A model generated the notes under the pieces. The model was not told the origin of the DNA, ran no database searches, and saw only the letters and a list, made by a program, of their open reading frames with translations. A stretch of 64,000 bases of DNA. Origin: Propionibacterium sp. oral taxon 192 str. F0372 (GTDB lineage: Bacteria; Actinomycetota; Actinomycetes; Propionibacteriales; Propionibacteriaceae). This document shows, one piece after another, positions 1 through 8,313 of this stretch. The position numbers were made by a program, and so were the translations under genes. Location of the stretch: assembly GCF_000413315.1 (NCBI RefSeq), contig NZ_KE340297.1:1992581-2056580 (forward strand). Reading direction: 5' to 3'. The first letter of the stretch is position 1. Each line of letters begins with the position of its first letter.

Positions 1-139
1 CCGGGAGACACAGCGCCAGCGAATGGCGGCCGAGGCCGAACTGGCACGCATCCTTGACGAACAGGAGGCGGCCGAGATAACAGCTGCCCAGGAAGCTGCG
101 AGACGCTGGGCCGAGGGCGTTGAGAGTGGGGGACGATGA
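1..139 (+). CDS. C-terminal end of an unidentified protein (5' truncated)
   Basis: An open frame enters from the left edge (first full codon at base 2) and ends with TGA at 137-139. The visible 45 residues are rich in Glu, Ala, Arg and Gln and look like a charged helical or coiled-coil tail, with no recognisable motif. Its stop overlaps the ATG of the downstream sensor kinase (ATGA), so the two are translationally coupled and probably one operon. In other actinobacteria the gene before macS is often an acyltransferase, but nothing visible here proves that, so no function is assigned. Confidence 0.6.
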   Translation, partial: RETQRQRMAAEAELARILDEQEAAEITAAQEAARRWAEGVESGGR

Positions 140-1299
140 AAAATGACACCATGAGGATCTGCACGGCCCAGGGGGACGAACGCGTCTCTGGGTCCATACG
201 CCGATCCGCTGACTGGATCCGTCTCGCCATGGTTGTCCACGCTGTGGTGGTCAATCTGTTGCGTCTCGACGTCGCTCACCAACCGGTGGTCATGATCGTG
301 GTCAGCAGCGTGATGGTCGCTTGGAGCTTAGTGATGGTCCTGTATGGACGCCGCAACTGCCGGAGACGACGGAATCTGTATCTTTGCGACATCGGGATCA
401 CCGCGGTGATTGTCGCCCTGTCCGGACCAGTGCTGGGTACCGAAGTCCTGCGCAGTACCACTTTCGGGCTTGGCGGATTCTGGATGTTGATGGCGCCGGT
501 GACACTGGCCATGTACACCGGATCAGCCGTAGGCGCTGGGGCAGGTCTGGTGCTCGGTGCCATCCAATTCCTTGAAGCTCCGTCGTTGGATCCACGTGTG
601 TGGACTCACCTGATCATCACAGTCACCGTTCCCTATTTGGTGGGGTTGCTGATCAAAGTCAACAATGAGGCGATCGCGGAGCGGAACCGGTCCGTCGCCA
701 CCGCGGTGGCCCTGGAGGAACGAGAAAGGCTCAACCGGATTGTCCACGACGGGGTGTTGCAGGTGCTGGCGATGGTTGCCCGCGAAGGTCATGAGCTGGG
801 CCCCAGGGGCAAGATGCTCGCGCTGCTCGCCCGCAAGCAGGAGGATCAACTGCGCACCACCCTGCAAGACAAACATGTCGATGTGACCAAAGGTGAGTAC
901 TTGGATGCTGATACGACAGACCTGACCACCATGCTGGAAAAGCACCAGTCGAAAACGGTGACGGTCTCGACGATGGCCGGGCACGTGTCTATGACTACTG
1001 ATCGCGCCAAGGAACTTGACCGGGTGATTACTGAGGTTTTGTCCAATGTTTTCAAGCATGCCGGGGTCAATGCCAAATCCTGGATCCTGTTGGAAGAAGA
1101 GAAAGGCCAGGTGATTGTCACAGTGCGTGACGATGGGATCGGCATGACTCCCGAACGGCTGCAGGCCGCAGCCGATGCCGGGCGACTGGGGGTCAAGGAA
1201 TCAATCGTCGGCCGAATATTGTCGCTGGGCGGGACCTCCACCCTCGACTCTGCGCCGGGGAAGGGTACCGAATGGGAGTTCCGGGTTCCCCTCCAGTGA
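136..1299 (+). CDS. macS: MacS-family sensor histidine kinase
   Basis: This 387-residue protein has an N-terminal block of about five hydrophobic helices (residues ~28-175) and a cytoplasmic HisKA_3-type module. The phospho-acceptor is probably His204 in the run NRIVHDGVLQVL. It is followed by an HATPase domain with an N box (ITEVLSNVFKHA) and a G box (VRDDGIGM). The compact layout matches the actinobacterial MacS (DUF5931) kinases. It lies 45 bp before a LuxR-type response regulator and upstream of type II DAHP synthase, the neighbourhood seen for MacRS elsewhere. The ATG at 136 has GGGGGA just upstream and overlaps the previous stop. A second in-frame ATG at 151 is possible. The signal sensed is unknown. 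Confidence 0.85.
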   Translation: MKNDTMRICTAQGDERVSGSIRRSADWIRLAMVVHAVVVNLLRLDVAHQPVVMIVVSSVMVAWSLVMVLYGRRNCRRRRNLYLCDIGITAVIVALSGPVLGTEVLRSTTFGLGGFWMLMAPVTLAMYTGSAVGAGAGLVLGAIQFLEAPSLDPRVWTHLIITVTVPYLVGLLIKVNNEAIAERNRSVATAVALEERERLNRIVHDGVLQVLAMVAREGHELGPRGKMLALLARKQEDQLRTTLQDKHVDVTKGEYLDADTTDLTTMLEKHQSKTVTVSTMAGHVSMTTDRAKELDRVITEVLSNVFKHAGVNAKSWILLEEEKGQVIVTVRDDGIGMTPERLQAAADAGRLGVKESIVGRILSLGGTSTLDSAPGKGTEWEFRVPLQ

Positions 1300-1344
1300 A
1301 CCACACGGCACAATGGCAGCAACGAATCCCCCAGGAGAAGAAGG

Positions 1345-2004
1345 ATGAGATTTTCCAAGGCGCCGACCCGGATCATGCTGGTCGATGACCACCCAATGTG
1401 GATCGAGGCACTGGCCGAGGATTTGAGCGAGGACGGCTGCGAGATTGTCGCAGTCGCCCATGATGGCTCGGAGACCTTGACTCGTGCCCGTGCCACTTGC
1501 CCCGATGTCGTGGTGATGGACCTCAACATCCCCGACCCGGATGGTGCGACCTGCACCCAGCTGCTGATGAATGAACTGCCCGGGTTGCGGGTGCTGGTGA
1601 TGTCCGCGTCTGGGGAGCGCGACGACGTGTTGCGCGCAGTCAAGGCCGGGGCTAACGGCTACGTGCTGAAATCTTCCTCAAAGGCAGAACTTCTTGATGC
1701 GGTGCACAAGACCGTCGATGGTGAGGCCGTATTCACCCCGACCCTGGCCGGTCTGGTACTGGGGGAGTACCGCCGCATGGCAAACAATCCCTCACCCGAC
1801 GACGACACTCCCTCCCTGACCTCCCGGGAGACCGAGGTGCTGCGCTTTGTCGCGAAAGGTCTCAGCTACCGTGACATTGCCGAACAGCTCTTCGTCTCGC
1901 ATCGTACCGTGCAGAATCACGTCCAGAATGTGCTGCGCAAGCTGCAGTTGCACAACCGGGTGGAACTCACCCGCTACGCCATCGAGCAAGGTCTCGATTC
2001 CTGA
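1345..2004 (+). CDS. macR: NarL/LuxR-family response regulator (MacR-type)
   Basis: The 219-residue protein has an N-terminal receiver domain with acidic pocket residues in MLVDDHP and the phospho-acceptor Asp59 in VVVMDLNIP. A C-terminal LuxR helix-turn-helix (about residues 153-215) carries the typical SLTSRETEVLRFVAKG and HRTVQNHVQNVLRKL runs. It is the evident partner of the kinase 45 bp upstream and should bind DNA as a dimer when phosphorylated. A purine-rich ribosome site (AGGAGAAGAAGG) stands directly before the ATG. Its targets cannot be read from the sequence. Streptomyces MacR controls cell-envelope genes, so an envelope role is a reasonable inference. Confidence 0.87.
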   Translation: MRFSKAPTRIMLVDDHPMWIEALAEDLSEDGCEIVAVAHDGSETLTRARATCPDVVVMDLNIPDPDGATCTQLLMNELPGLRVLVMSASGERDDVLRAVKAGANGYVLKSSSKAELLDAVHKTVDGEAVFTPTLAGLVLGEYRRMANNPSPDDDTPSLTSRETEVLRFVAKGLSYRDIAEQLFVSHRTVQNHVQNVLRKLQLHNRVELTRYAIEQGLDS

Positions 2005-2071
2005 CCATGCCGATCTGTCGGCGCGATTCTTCATTGGTGGGATGAGACAGCAGCGAGGTAGTGATCTGACC

Positions 2072-2077
2072 TATTCT
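2072..2077 (+). promoter_or_regulatory. -10 box of a probable leaderless promoter for DAHP synthase
   Basis: TATTCT ends 7 nt before the GTG start at 2085. No Shine-Dalgarno sequence lies between them, so transcription would begin at or next to the start codon. Confidence 0.5.
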
Positions 2078-2084
2078 TGGGCTC

Positions 2085-3476
2085 GTGCCTGACGTGATCC
2101 CCGGACTCGACCTTGACGACTTGCATCGCCTGCCCAAGGTACAACAGCCGACCTATGACGATCCCGCAGAAGCCGCGGAGGTCGTCGCCCAGTTGCGCGC
2201 CCTGCCCCCACTGGTCTTCGCCGGGGAATGTGATGATCTGCGGGCCAAGATCGCCAAAGTCGCTGAGGGACAAGCCTTCATGCTCCAAGGCGGTGATTGT
2301 GCCGAGACCTTCGACGGAGTGCGGGCCGATAACATCCGCTCCAAGCTGCGGGTACTGCTGTCGATGAGCGTGGTACTCACCCATGCCTCCCAGCTTCCCG
2401 TGGTCAAGGTCGGCCGAATCGCTGGACAGTACGCGAAACCCAGGTCCAAGGACACTGAGACTCGTGATGGGGTCACCCTTCCCGCCTATCGGGGGGATGC
2501 GGTAAATGGTTTCGACTTTACCCCGCAGGCGCGCTGCCACGACCCGAAGCGGCTGCTGCAGGTGTACAACGCCTCGGCAGCCACTCTGAACTTGGTGCGC
2601 GCCTTCATGACCGGTGGTTTTGCCGATCTGCGCCAACTGCACGCCTGGAATGCCTCCTTCGTGCGCGACTCCCGGGTGGAGAAGCGTTATGAGCAGGTTG
2701 CCGATGAGATCCAGCGGGCCCTGGGCTTCATGCTCGCTTGTGGGGTCCAGGACGACACCTTGTCCACCGTAGACTTCTATGCTTCCCATGAGGCCTTGCT
2801 GCTGGACTATGAATACGCGATGACCCGCATCGACTCACGTTCCCAGATGCCCTACGATACCTCGGGGCATATGGTGTGGATCGGGGAGCGCACTCGCCAG
2901 CCCTACGGCGCCCAGGTGGAACTGCTGCGCCGGGTCCACAATCCGTTGGGCGTCAAACTGGGGCCGGATTCCACTGGGACCGAGGCCCTGGAGATTGCCG
3001 ATAGGCTCGACCCTGAGCGAATCCCCGGACGTATCACCTTCATCACTCGGATGGGGTCCGACAAGGTACGTGACCGGCTTCCTCGAATCATTGAGGAGGT
3101 CGAGGCCTCGGGACGCAAGGTCGCCTGGGTGTGCGATCCGATGCACGGCAACACCTTCGAGAGCGCCAACGGTTTCAAGACCCGCTCCTACGACGCGGTG
3201 GTCAACGAACTGCACGGCTTCTTCGACGCCCATGATGAACTGGGCTCCTGGCCGGGTGGGGTGCACATCGAGTTGACCGGTGATGACGTCACCGAATGCA
3301 TCGGGGGTGCTTTCCAGTTGTCCGAGACCGACCTGGAATCCCGCTACGAGACCGCCTGCGATCCACGGCTCAACCGTAACCAATCCTTGGAACTTGCCTT
3401 CATGGTGGCCGAACGGGTGAACAAGTCACGGTTGCTGCGGCACGTGCCGGTCGAAGTGCCGGATTGGAATGATTGA
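2085..3476 (+). CDS. aroG: Type II 3-deoxy-7-phosphoheptulonate (DAHP) synthase
   Basis: It catalyses the first shikimate-pathway step, condensing phosphoenolpyruvate with erythrose 4-phosphate. The 463-residue length and runs such as MLQGGDCAETFDG, KVGRIAGQYAKPRS, RGDAVNGF and CDPMHGNTFES identify the plant-like type II family typical of actinobacteria, rather than the E. coli type I family. The cysteine in GGDCAE and the histidine in DPMHGNT belong to the metal and substrate site of the family. The start is GTG with no ribosome site but a -10 box 7 nt upstream, suggesting a leaderless mRNA. Position beside a PASTA kinase repeats the aroG-pknL synteny of mycobacteria. Confidence 0.95.
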   Translation: MPDVIPGLDLDDLHRLPKVQQPTYDDPAEAAEVVAQLRALPPLVFAGECDDLRAKIAKVAEGQAFMLQGGDCAETFDGVRADNIRSKLRVLLSMSVVLTHASQLPVVKVGRIAGQYAKPRSKDTETRDGVTLPAYRGDAVNGFDFTPQARCHDPKRLLQVYNASAATLNLVRAFMTGGFADLRQLHAWNASFVRDSRVEKRYEQVADEIQRALGFMLACGVQDDTLSTVDFYASHEALLLDYEYAMTRIDSRSQMPYDTSGHMVWIGERTRQPYGAQVELLRRVHNPLGVKLGPDSTGTEALEIADRLDPERIPGRITFITRMGSDKVRDRLPRIIEEVEASGRKVAWVCDPMHGNTFESANGFKTRSYDAVVNELHGFFDAHDELGSWPGGVHIELTGDDVTECIGGAFQLSETDLESRYETACDPRLNRNQSLELAFMVAERVNKSRLLRHVPVEVPDWND

Positions 3477-3521
3477 GTCTGCAATCGGTCTGCACCACAT
3501 GTCCCGTGGGACAATGGATTC

Positions 3522-4160
3522 ATGCAGATCACGGCTCTGGGACATTCCTGTGTACTCATCGACGATGGGGCGCGTATCCTCGTCGATCCCGGTAACTTGT
3601 CGACCAGTTGGCATGGGATGGGGCAACTGGATGCGATTCTGGTGACCCATCAGCATCCCGACCATGTCGATCCGCAGCATATTGGTGCCCTCCTGGAGTC
3701 GAATCCGCAGGCCTTCGTTGGGGTCGAGGCGAGTGTCGCCGAGGTAATCGACCTCCCACAGCGGGTGCATCGTTTTGCTGTTGGTGAATCTGTCGAACTG
3801 AAGGGCACCAGGATCACCACCGTCGGAGGACTGCATGCGGTCATTCATCCCGACTATGCGCGGTTCCGCAATCTCGGTTACCTGATCGTAGGAGCCAGTG
3901 GGAAGACTCTCTTCCATCCCGGGGATAGTCTGGAAACCACACCACAGGGCGTGGATTTCGCCTGCATCCCCACCTTTGCCCCATGGGGGAAGGTGGAAGA
4001 AGTAATCGACTTCACCCGGGCTCTGGATGCTGCCCGTGGGATGCTCATCCATTATGCAGTGCTCTCCGATGCTGGTCAGGCGATCACTGCGACTCACATT
4101 GGCAATTTGTGCCGCACCGAACTGGTCAAGGTCGCCGAGGGTGAGCCTTTCGAGATCTGA
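3522..4160 (+). CDS. MBL-fold metal-dependent hydrolase (UlaG-like)
   Basis: The 212-residue protein has the metallo-beta-lactamase metal motif H43-x-H45-x-D47-H48 within VTHQHPDHVD, followed by GGLHAVIH and the FHPGDS segment that supplies further metal ligands. The short form starting MQITALGHSCVLID is typical of the UlaG-like/RNase Z-related subgroup, whose members hydrolyse phosphodiester or lactone bonds. The substrate here is unknown. GACAAT lies 6 nt before the ATG, so the message may be leaderless. The gene converges on the Ser/Thr kinase with only 11 bp between stops, where a small palindrome (ATCACC-A-GGTGAT, 4160-4172) sits. Confidence 0.85.
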   Translation: MQITALGHSCVLIDDGARILVDPGNLSTSWHGMGQLDAILVTHQHPDHVDPQHIGALLESNPQAFVGVEASVAEVIDLPQRVHRFAVGESVELKGTRITTVGGLHAVIHPDYARFRNLGYLIVGASGKTLFHPGDSLETTPQGVDFACIPTFAPWGKVEEVIDFTRALDAARGMLIHYAVLSDAGQAITATHIGNLCRTELVKVAEGEPFEI

Positions 4161-4171
4161 TCACCAGGTGA

Positions 4172-6274
4172 TTACTGGGCGATGATGACGACCGTCGAGC
4201 CCTTGGCTAGCTGGTCGTCGGTCAGCAGTTGCTTGCCAGACTCGTCGGTGATATCGATCACCACACCGCGTCGAAACGGCAGACTGTATGGCCAGTCGAC
4301 GCGCACTTTGAATCCAGCATCCTCCAGTTTCTTGGTTGCTTCCGAGACCTGCTCATTGGCCCTGATATTGGGCAAGTGCACCTTCTCGGCTCCCTTTGAT
4401 GGGGTGAGGGTGATGGTATCCCCACGGTGGCCGGTACCGTCGGATGGGTTCTGCGAAACCACTGATCCCTCTGGAATTGAGTCGTGGAAGACTCCGTCGG
4501 CGGTGGTGACCTTGAAACCGGCTGTGGTCAGAGTCGTGTTGGCCTCAGCGAGGGTCCTGTTGACCACCGAGGGGATGGAGATAGGCTCCCTGCCCTTGGA
4601 GATCGTCAGATCGACGGTGGTGCCCGGCCTCAGCATCGTTCCCGGGTCATAGCCTGCCGAGATGACATGTCCGGTTTCCACGGTTTCCGACCAAGCTTGC
4701 TCCACCCGCCCGATGGCCAGGCCTGCTTGGGCGAGCGCGTCAGTCGCATCCTGCTGACCCAGACCGATGATATGGGGCATGGCATTGCGTTCCGGGCCCA
4801 AGGAGACCACCGCAACGATTTCCGAGTCACGTAGTACCCGGCTTCCCGCTGATGGATCGGTGGAGATGATCTGCCCGGCGGGCACATCTTCGGAATAACC
4901 CTGGGTAAACCGAACCGTCAGATTCGCAGCAGCCACCACCGGTCGGGCGTCTACTTCGGTCATGTTGATCAGCGATGGGGTCTGCGTGTAGCGCCCCGAG
5001 GTTAGCCACCAAGCCCCGCTGCCCACCCCCAAGGTGAGCAGCACAAGAAGTATCGCGGCGAGCAGTGCTCGGCGTCGCCGGTGGACGGGGGAAGTGGACA
5101 GTTTTGGGAAGCGGGGGGAAGCCACAACTCCGGTATCCCGCCGATCGGGAGCAGGAAACAATGTCTCTAGTTGCTCGACGGGGGTCTGTTCGATGTCGTT
5201 CTCATCCACATCATCGGGGGCGGGCGTGACGGCGGTCGACCGGGGAGTGGAGAGCACTGGCTGAGCGGTCTGGGAAGAAGCGATGACCGAGGTGGCAGCC
5301 ATATCGGGGGTGAGCACCTGTGTAGATGCTGCCTGTGACACGGCGGCTGGGAAGGCCAGTGCTACCAGGTCTGCGTCGGAGCCCAGTCCGCGCTCCACGC
5401 CTTTGCGCACGACCCTGATCCGGTGCAGCAACTCGCGCCCGTTCGCAGGGCGCATCTGTGCGTCGCGACGGGTACAGGAGAGCACCAAGGCATCCAAGTA
5501 GTCGGGGATCGGTTCGCGACGCGCCTGACCCGGGTGGGATTTGCCCAGGACTACCGAGGGGGCGAGCATGTCCTCATTGACGTGCTTGTAGGCCACCTGG
5601 ATGGGTTGTTCGGCAATGTAGGGCTTGGAACCGGTGAGCATCTCCCACAGCACCACCCCGGTGGAGTAGACATCCGAGGCTGAGGTCGCTTTGCCGGTGG
5701 TGAGCAACTCTGGGGGAAGGTAGGAGACGGTGCCGATCAACAGCCCCTGGGAATGGGTTGCGGTTTGGGCGGACACGGTGCGGGCCAACCCGAAATCGGC
5801 GACCTTGATCTCACCGTCGCCGTTAATGAGAACGTTCTCAGGTTTCACGTCGCGATGCACCAGCCCGGACTCGTGGGCGACTGCCAGCGCTGAGGCGACC
5901 GGTTCGATGATCTCCAAGGCACGAATCGGTGTCAGCGGAGCCTTGCGGGTGATCAGGGTGCGCAGGGTACTGCCCGGAACATATTCCATGACGATATAGG
6001 GACGCTGGTGGTCGAACCCTTGGTCATAGATGGCCACCACATTGTGGTCACACAACCGCGCGGCGGCCCTGGCCTCTCGATCGAATTTCGCGGTGAAGTT
6101 TACGTCGGTGCTCAGACTCTCGTGCATCACCTTGATGGCGATGATCCGCTCCAGACGACGGTCCCAGGCCCGGTAGACCGTCGCCATGCCGCCGCGGGCG
6201 AGGCGCTGCAATACCTCGTACCGTCCGTCGAGGACATCCCCGACCAGCGGGTCAGGTGCGGTACGTCGGTTCAA
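4172..6274 (-). CDS. PASTA-domain serine/threonine protein kinase (Stk1/PknB family)
   Basis: This 700-residue transmembrane kinase carries a eukaryotic-like catalytic domain: glycine loop LARGGMATVY, Lys48 in AIKVM, HRDVKPEN with Asp142, and DFG at 160-162. A Ser/Thr/Pro-rich juxtamembrane linker, one membrane helix (about 403-424) and four consecutive extracellular PASTA repeats (about 430-700) follow. PASTA domains bind muropeptides or lipid II, so it probably adjusts cell-wall synthesis. The locus corresponds to mycobacterial pknL beside aroG, but that kinase lacks PASTA repeats, so the name is left open. The start is TTG at 6274, with GGAG six bases upstream. Confidence 0.93.
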   Translation of the reverse strand: MNRRTAPDPLVGDVLDGRYEVLQRLARGGMATVYRAWDRRLERIIAIKVMHESLSTDVNFTAKFDREARAAARLCDHNVVAIYDQGFDHQRPYIVMEYVPGSTLRTLITRKAPLTPIRALEIIEPVASALAVAHESGLVHRDVKPENVLINGDGEIKVADFGLARTVSAQTATHSQGLLIGTVSYLPPELLTTGKATSASDVYSTGVVLWEMLTGSKPYIAEQPIQVAYKHVNEDMLAPSVVLGKSHPGQARREPIPDYLDALVLSCTRRDAQMRPANGRELLHRIRVVRKGVERGLGSDADLVALAFPAAVSQAASTQVLTPDMAATSVIASSQTAQPVLSTPRSTAVTPAPDDVDENDIEQTPVEQLETLFPAPDRRDTGVVASPRFPKLSTSPVHRRRRALLAAILLVLLTLGVGSGAWWLTSGRYTQTPSLINMTEVDARPVVAAANLTVRFTQGYSEDVPAGQIISTDPSAGSRVLRDSEIVAVVSLGPERNAMPHIIGLGQQDATDALAQAGLAIGRVEQAWSETVETGHVISAGYDPGTMLRPGTTVDLTISKGREPISIPSVVNRTLAEANTTLTTAGFKVTTADGVFHDSIPEGSVVSQNPSDGTGHRGDTITLTPSKGAEKVHLPNIRANEQVSEATKKLEDAGFKVRVDWPYSLPFRRGVVIDITDESGKQLLTDDQLAKGSTVVIIAQ

Positions 6275-6521
6275 GGCAACTCCATCCGATCAGGGAGCAC
6301 CAATTCTAGGTGGGTACATGGGTTGACGACGACCGGCACGGCGAATGGGGTCGTGGTTGCCGTGGTCATTCGGGGTTTCTTTAGTAGTGCGTGATGGATG
6401 TACGAAATGAATCGGTGGAGCTGGTCACGGGCGGAGCCTGCGAGTCGCAGCCTCTTCCCAGGCGATGACCCCGGTGCGATCCCCGGCCGACGATGGCTGC
6501 CAAGCCGGTACAGTAGGCCGC
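6275..6521. other. Divergent intergenic region, kinase / conserved unknown protein
   Basis: These 247 bp separate the PASTA kinase (minus) from the gene at 6522 (plus). I see the kinase ribosome site at its left end and a TACAGT -10 box at its right end. There is no further gene, and in particular no homologue of the small helix-turn-helix gene that lies next to pknL in mycobacteria. Confidence 0.5.
6509..6514 (+). promoter_or_regulatory. -10 box of a probable leaderless promoter
   Basis: TACAGT is separated by 7 nt from the GTG at 6522. This supports that GTG as the true start, because upstream in-frame codons would lie before the transcript. Confidence 0.5.
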
Positions 6522-7133
6522 GTGAATGCAATGATGGGTTTGGATGCCCGGCTGAAGCAGGCACGGATCGGTATGGTGATCGGCGTCGACTCGCCGGAGC
6601 GGATTGCCGAGGTAGGGTCCGCACTGGCCCGCTCCCGGGTGGATCTGGTCGTTCTGGATTCCACAGGAGCGGACCGCGAGGATTTTCTACGCGGTTTTGC
6701 GGGACTGCGCAGGGCGGTGGGAACCCACACGATCGCTGGGGTGCTTGCTCCTGCGGATCTCGCATCGGTAGCCCGGGCCGACTTGGTCGTCGATCTGCGT
6801 GTCCGCCCCCACGCTCATTGCCTGAAGCTGGGCCGGGTCACCACCATCGCCGAGTTCGATGCCTGTGATGCCGATGCAATCGTCATCCCCGAGGGGCTCA
6901 TTCCCCATGCCATATGTACCGCTCCCGCAACGCAACTTGCAGCCAAGCCATGGTTCGTGCACCTCACCGATCCAACACTGGCCTCCCGGATGATCCTGGC
7001 TGGGGCCCGGCGGCTCTGGTTGCACGGCCTGACCAGGCAACAGATTCCGGTCCTGCGCGAGGAATTGTCTTCCGCATGGAAGACCGATATGGGCCCCGTT
7101 GCCTTGGGTGGGTGGAACTGGCGTCGCGGCTGA
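6522..7133 (+). CDS. Conserved protein of unknown function, possible TIM-barrel fold
   Basis: I do not recognise this 203-residue protein with certainty. Alternating hydrophobic strands and helices (IGMVIGVD, VDLVVLDS, TIAGVLAPAD, ADLVVDLRV, DADAIVIPEG, WFVHLTDP, RLWLHGLT) suggest a small alpha/beta barrel like that of thiamine-phosphate synthase, but the diphosphate-binding signatures of that enzyme are not evident. It lies between the PASTA kinase and the polyprenyl diphosphate synthase, which it meets head-on with 6 bp between stops. The frame is open further upstream, but GTG at 6522 is chosen because a -10 box sits 7 nt before it. Confidence 0.6.
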   Translation: MNAMMGLDARLKQARIGMVIGVDSPERIAEVGSALARSRVDLVVLDSTGADREDFLRGFAGLRRAVGTHTIAGVLAPADLASVARADLVVDLRVRPHAHCLKLGRVTTIAEFDACDADAIVIPEGLIPHAICTAPATQLAAKPWFVHLTDPTLASRMILAGARRLWLHGLTRQQIPVLREELSSAWKTDMGPVALGGWNWRRG

Positions 7134-7139
7134 ATTGGT

Positions 7140-8213
7140 TCAGGAATCACGTTCCACGCACTGGCGTGCCAACTCGGTCAATGCGATGCGTCCGGTCTGG
7201 GTGATTCCCGGGTGATCCAAGGCCTGCAGGGCCGCTGCGTGATCGGCAGCGATCATCTCCTCCAGCTGTTCTACAGCCCCTGAACTGGTGATGAGTTGCG
7301 TTGCCCGTTCTACTTGGTCATCGTCCATCCCGGGGCCGAGCAGGGATTCCAGTTCCGTTGCTGCATTGCCGAGATTGTGGGTGGCCCGCGTCAGCAGCAC
7401 AGTGCGTTTGCCCTCCCGCAGATCACCAGCCGCGGGTTTCCCGGTTTGAGCGGAGGGCGCAAACACCCCGAGTAAATCGTCACGCAGCTGGAAGGCGCGG
7501 CCCAGAGCTATCCCGAATACTCCCAAAGCATCTTGCAGTGACTCGTCGGCCCCGCCGATTGCAGCCCCTAATTGGAGCGGGCGTTGCACGGTGTAGCGGG
7601 AGGTCTTCTCCTCCAGTACCTTCCAGGCGATCTGCTGGGGGTCGCCCCTCGACAAACGGTATTGGGCACAGATGTCCAGTACCTGCCCGGAATTCACTTC
7701 GGTGCGCATCAGGTACCAGTAGCGCGCGGCCCGCGCCCACACCTGTGGATCCAGCTCTGCGGTCGTGGCCATCTCATCGGCCCAGGCCATGAGCTGGTCA
7801 CCGAGCAGAACCGCGATCTCGGTGCCGAAGCGTTCTGGGTGTTCTATCGCCTGGACCGCAGCCCAGGCCTCGAACTGCCGGTGCGCGGCAGGACGACCGC
7901 GCCGGGTATCTGAGGAGTCCAGTACGTCGTCGTGGATCAGCACCCCCACATGGAGCATTTCCAGGGCAGCCAGCACCGACCAGATGCCCTCGGGAATACC
8001 CGAATCACTGACCGCGACATGACCCCAGTAGCCGAAGGCAGGACGAATCCGCTTTCCTCCGGCAATCAGGTCACTAGCTACCTCGGTGAGGGGCCCGAGG
8101 CTGGGAGAGACCGCCACCAACTCATCGGTTCGGGCTGCAAGGAATCGCGTCAGTTTGGCATCGACATGCTCCCGCAGTTTTGTGGAGGTCGGCTCATGGG
8201 GATCCGGAGACAT
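7140..8213 (-). CDS. Polyprenyl (geranylgeranyl-type) diphosphate synthase
   Basis: This trans-isoprenyl diphosphate synthase of 357 residues condenses isopentenyl diphosphate with an allylic primer. Both aspartate-rich metal sites are visible: DDVLD at 95-99, followed by SSDTRRGRPAAH, and DDLLG at 245-249, followed by a GKPAAGDLREGKRT region. GGKRIRP near residue 52 is the conserved substrate-binding run. The family is called IdsA/GrcC in related actinobacteria and could feed menaquinone or other prenyl lipids; chain length cannot be read reliably. It is divergent from metF, as in mycobacteria. TAGCCT lies 6 nt before its ATG, again suggesting a leaderless transcript. Confidence 0.92.
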   Translation of the reverse strand: MSPDPHEPTSTKLREHVDAKLTRFLAARTDELVAVSPSLGPLTEVASDLIAGGKRIRPAFGYWGHVAVSDSGIPEGIWSVLAALEMLHVGVLIHDDVLDSSDTRRGRPAAHRQFEAWAAVQAIEHPERFGTEIAVLLGDQLMAWADEMATTAELDPQVWARAARYWYLMRTEVNSGQVLDICAQYRLSRGDPQQIAWKVLEEKTSRYTVQRPLQLGAAIGGADESLQDALGVFGIALGRAFQLRDDLLGVFAPSAQTGKPAAGDLREGKRTVLLTRATHNLGNAATELESLLGPGMDDDQVERATQLITSSGAVEQLEEMIAADHAAALQALDHPGITQTGRIALTELARQCVERDS

Positions 8214-8219
8214 GAACCA

Positions 8220-8225
8220 AGGCTA
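8220..8225 (-). promoter_or_regulatory. -10 box of the polyprenyl synthase promoter (leaderless)
   Basis: Read on the minus strand this is TAGCCT, followed by six bases and then the ATG at 8213. No ribosome site is present between them. Confidence 0.45.
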
Positions 8226-8300
8226 TCGCTGCGATTGGTGGCCGTTCTTCTTGTGGTGTGGGCATTTTGGGCATGATCGTGTTCCGGGAGCATATCTGCG

Positions 8301-8306
8301 TACAAT
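8301..8306 (+). promoter_or_regulatory. -10 box of the metF promoter (leaderless)
   Basis: TACAAT, close to the ideal sigma-70 -10 sequence, stands 7 nt before the ATG at 8314 and fixes this ATG as the likely start. Confidence 0.6.
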
Positions 8307-8313
8307 CGCCACC

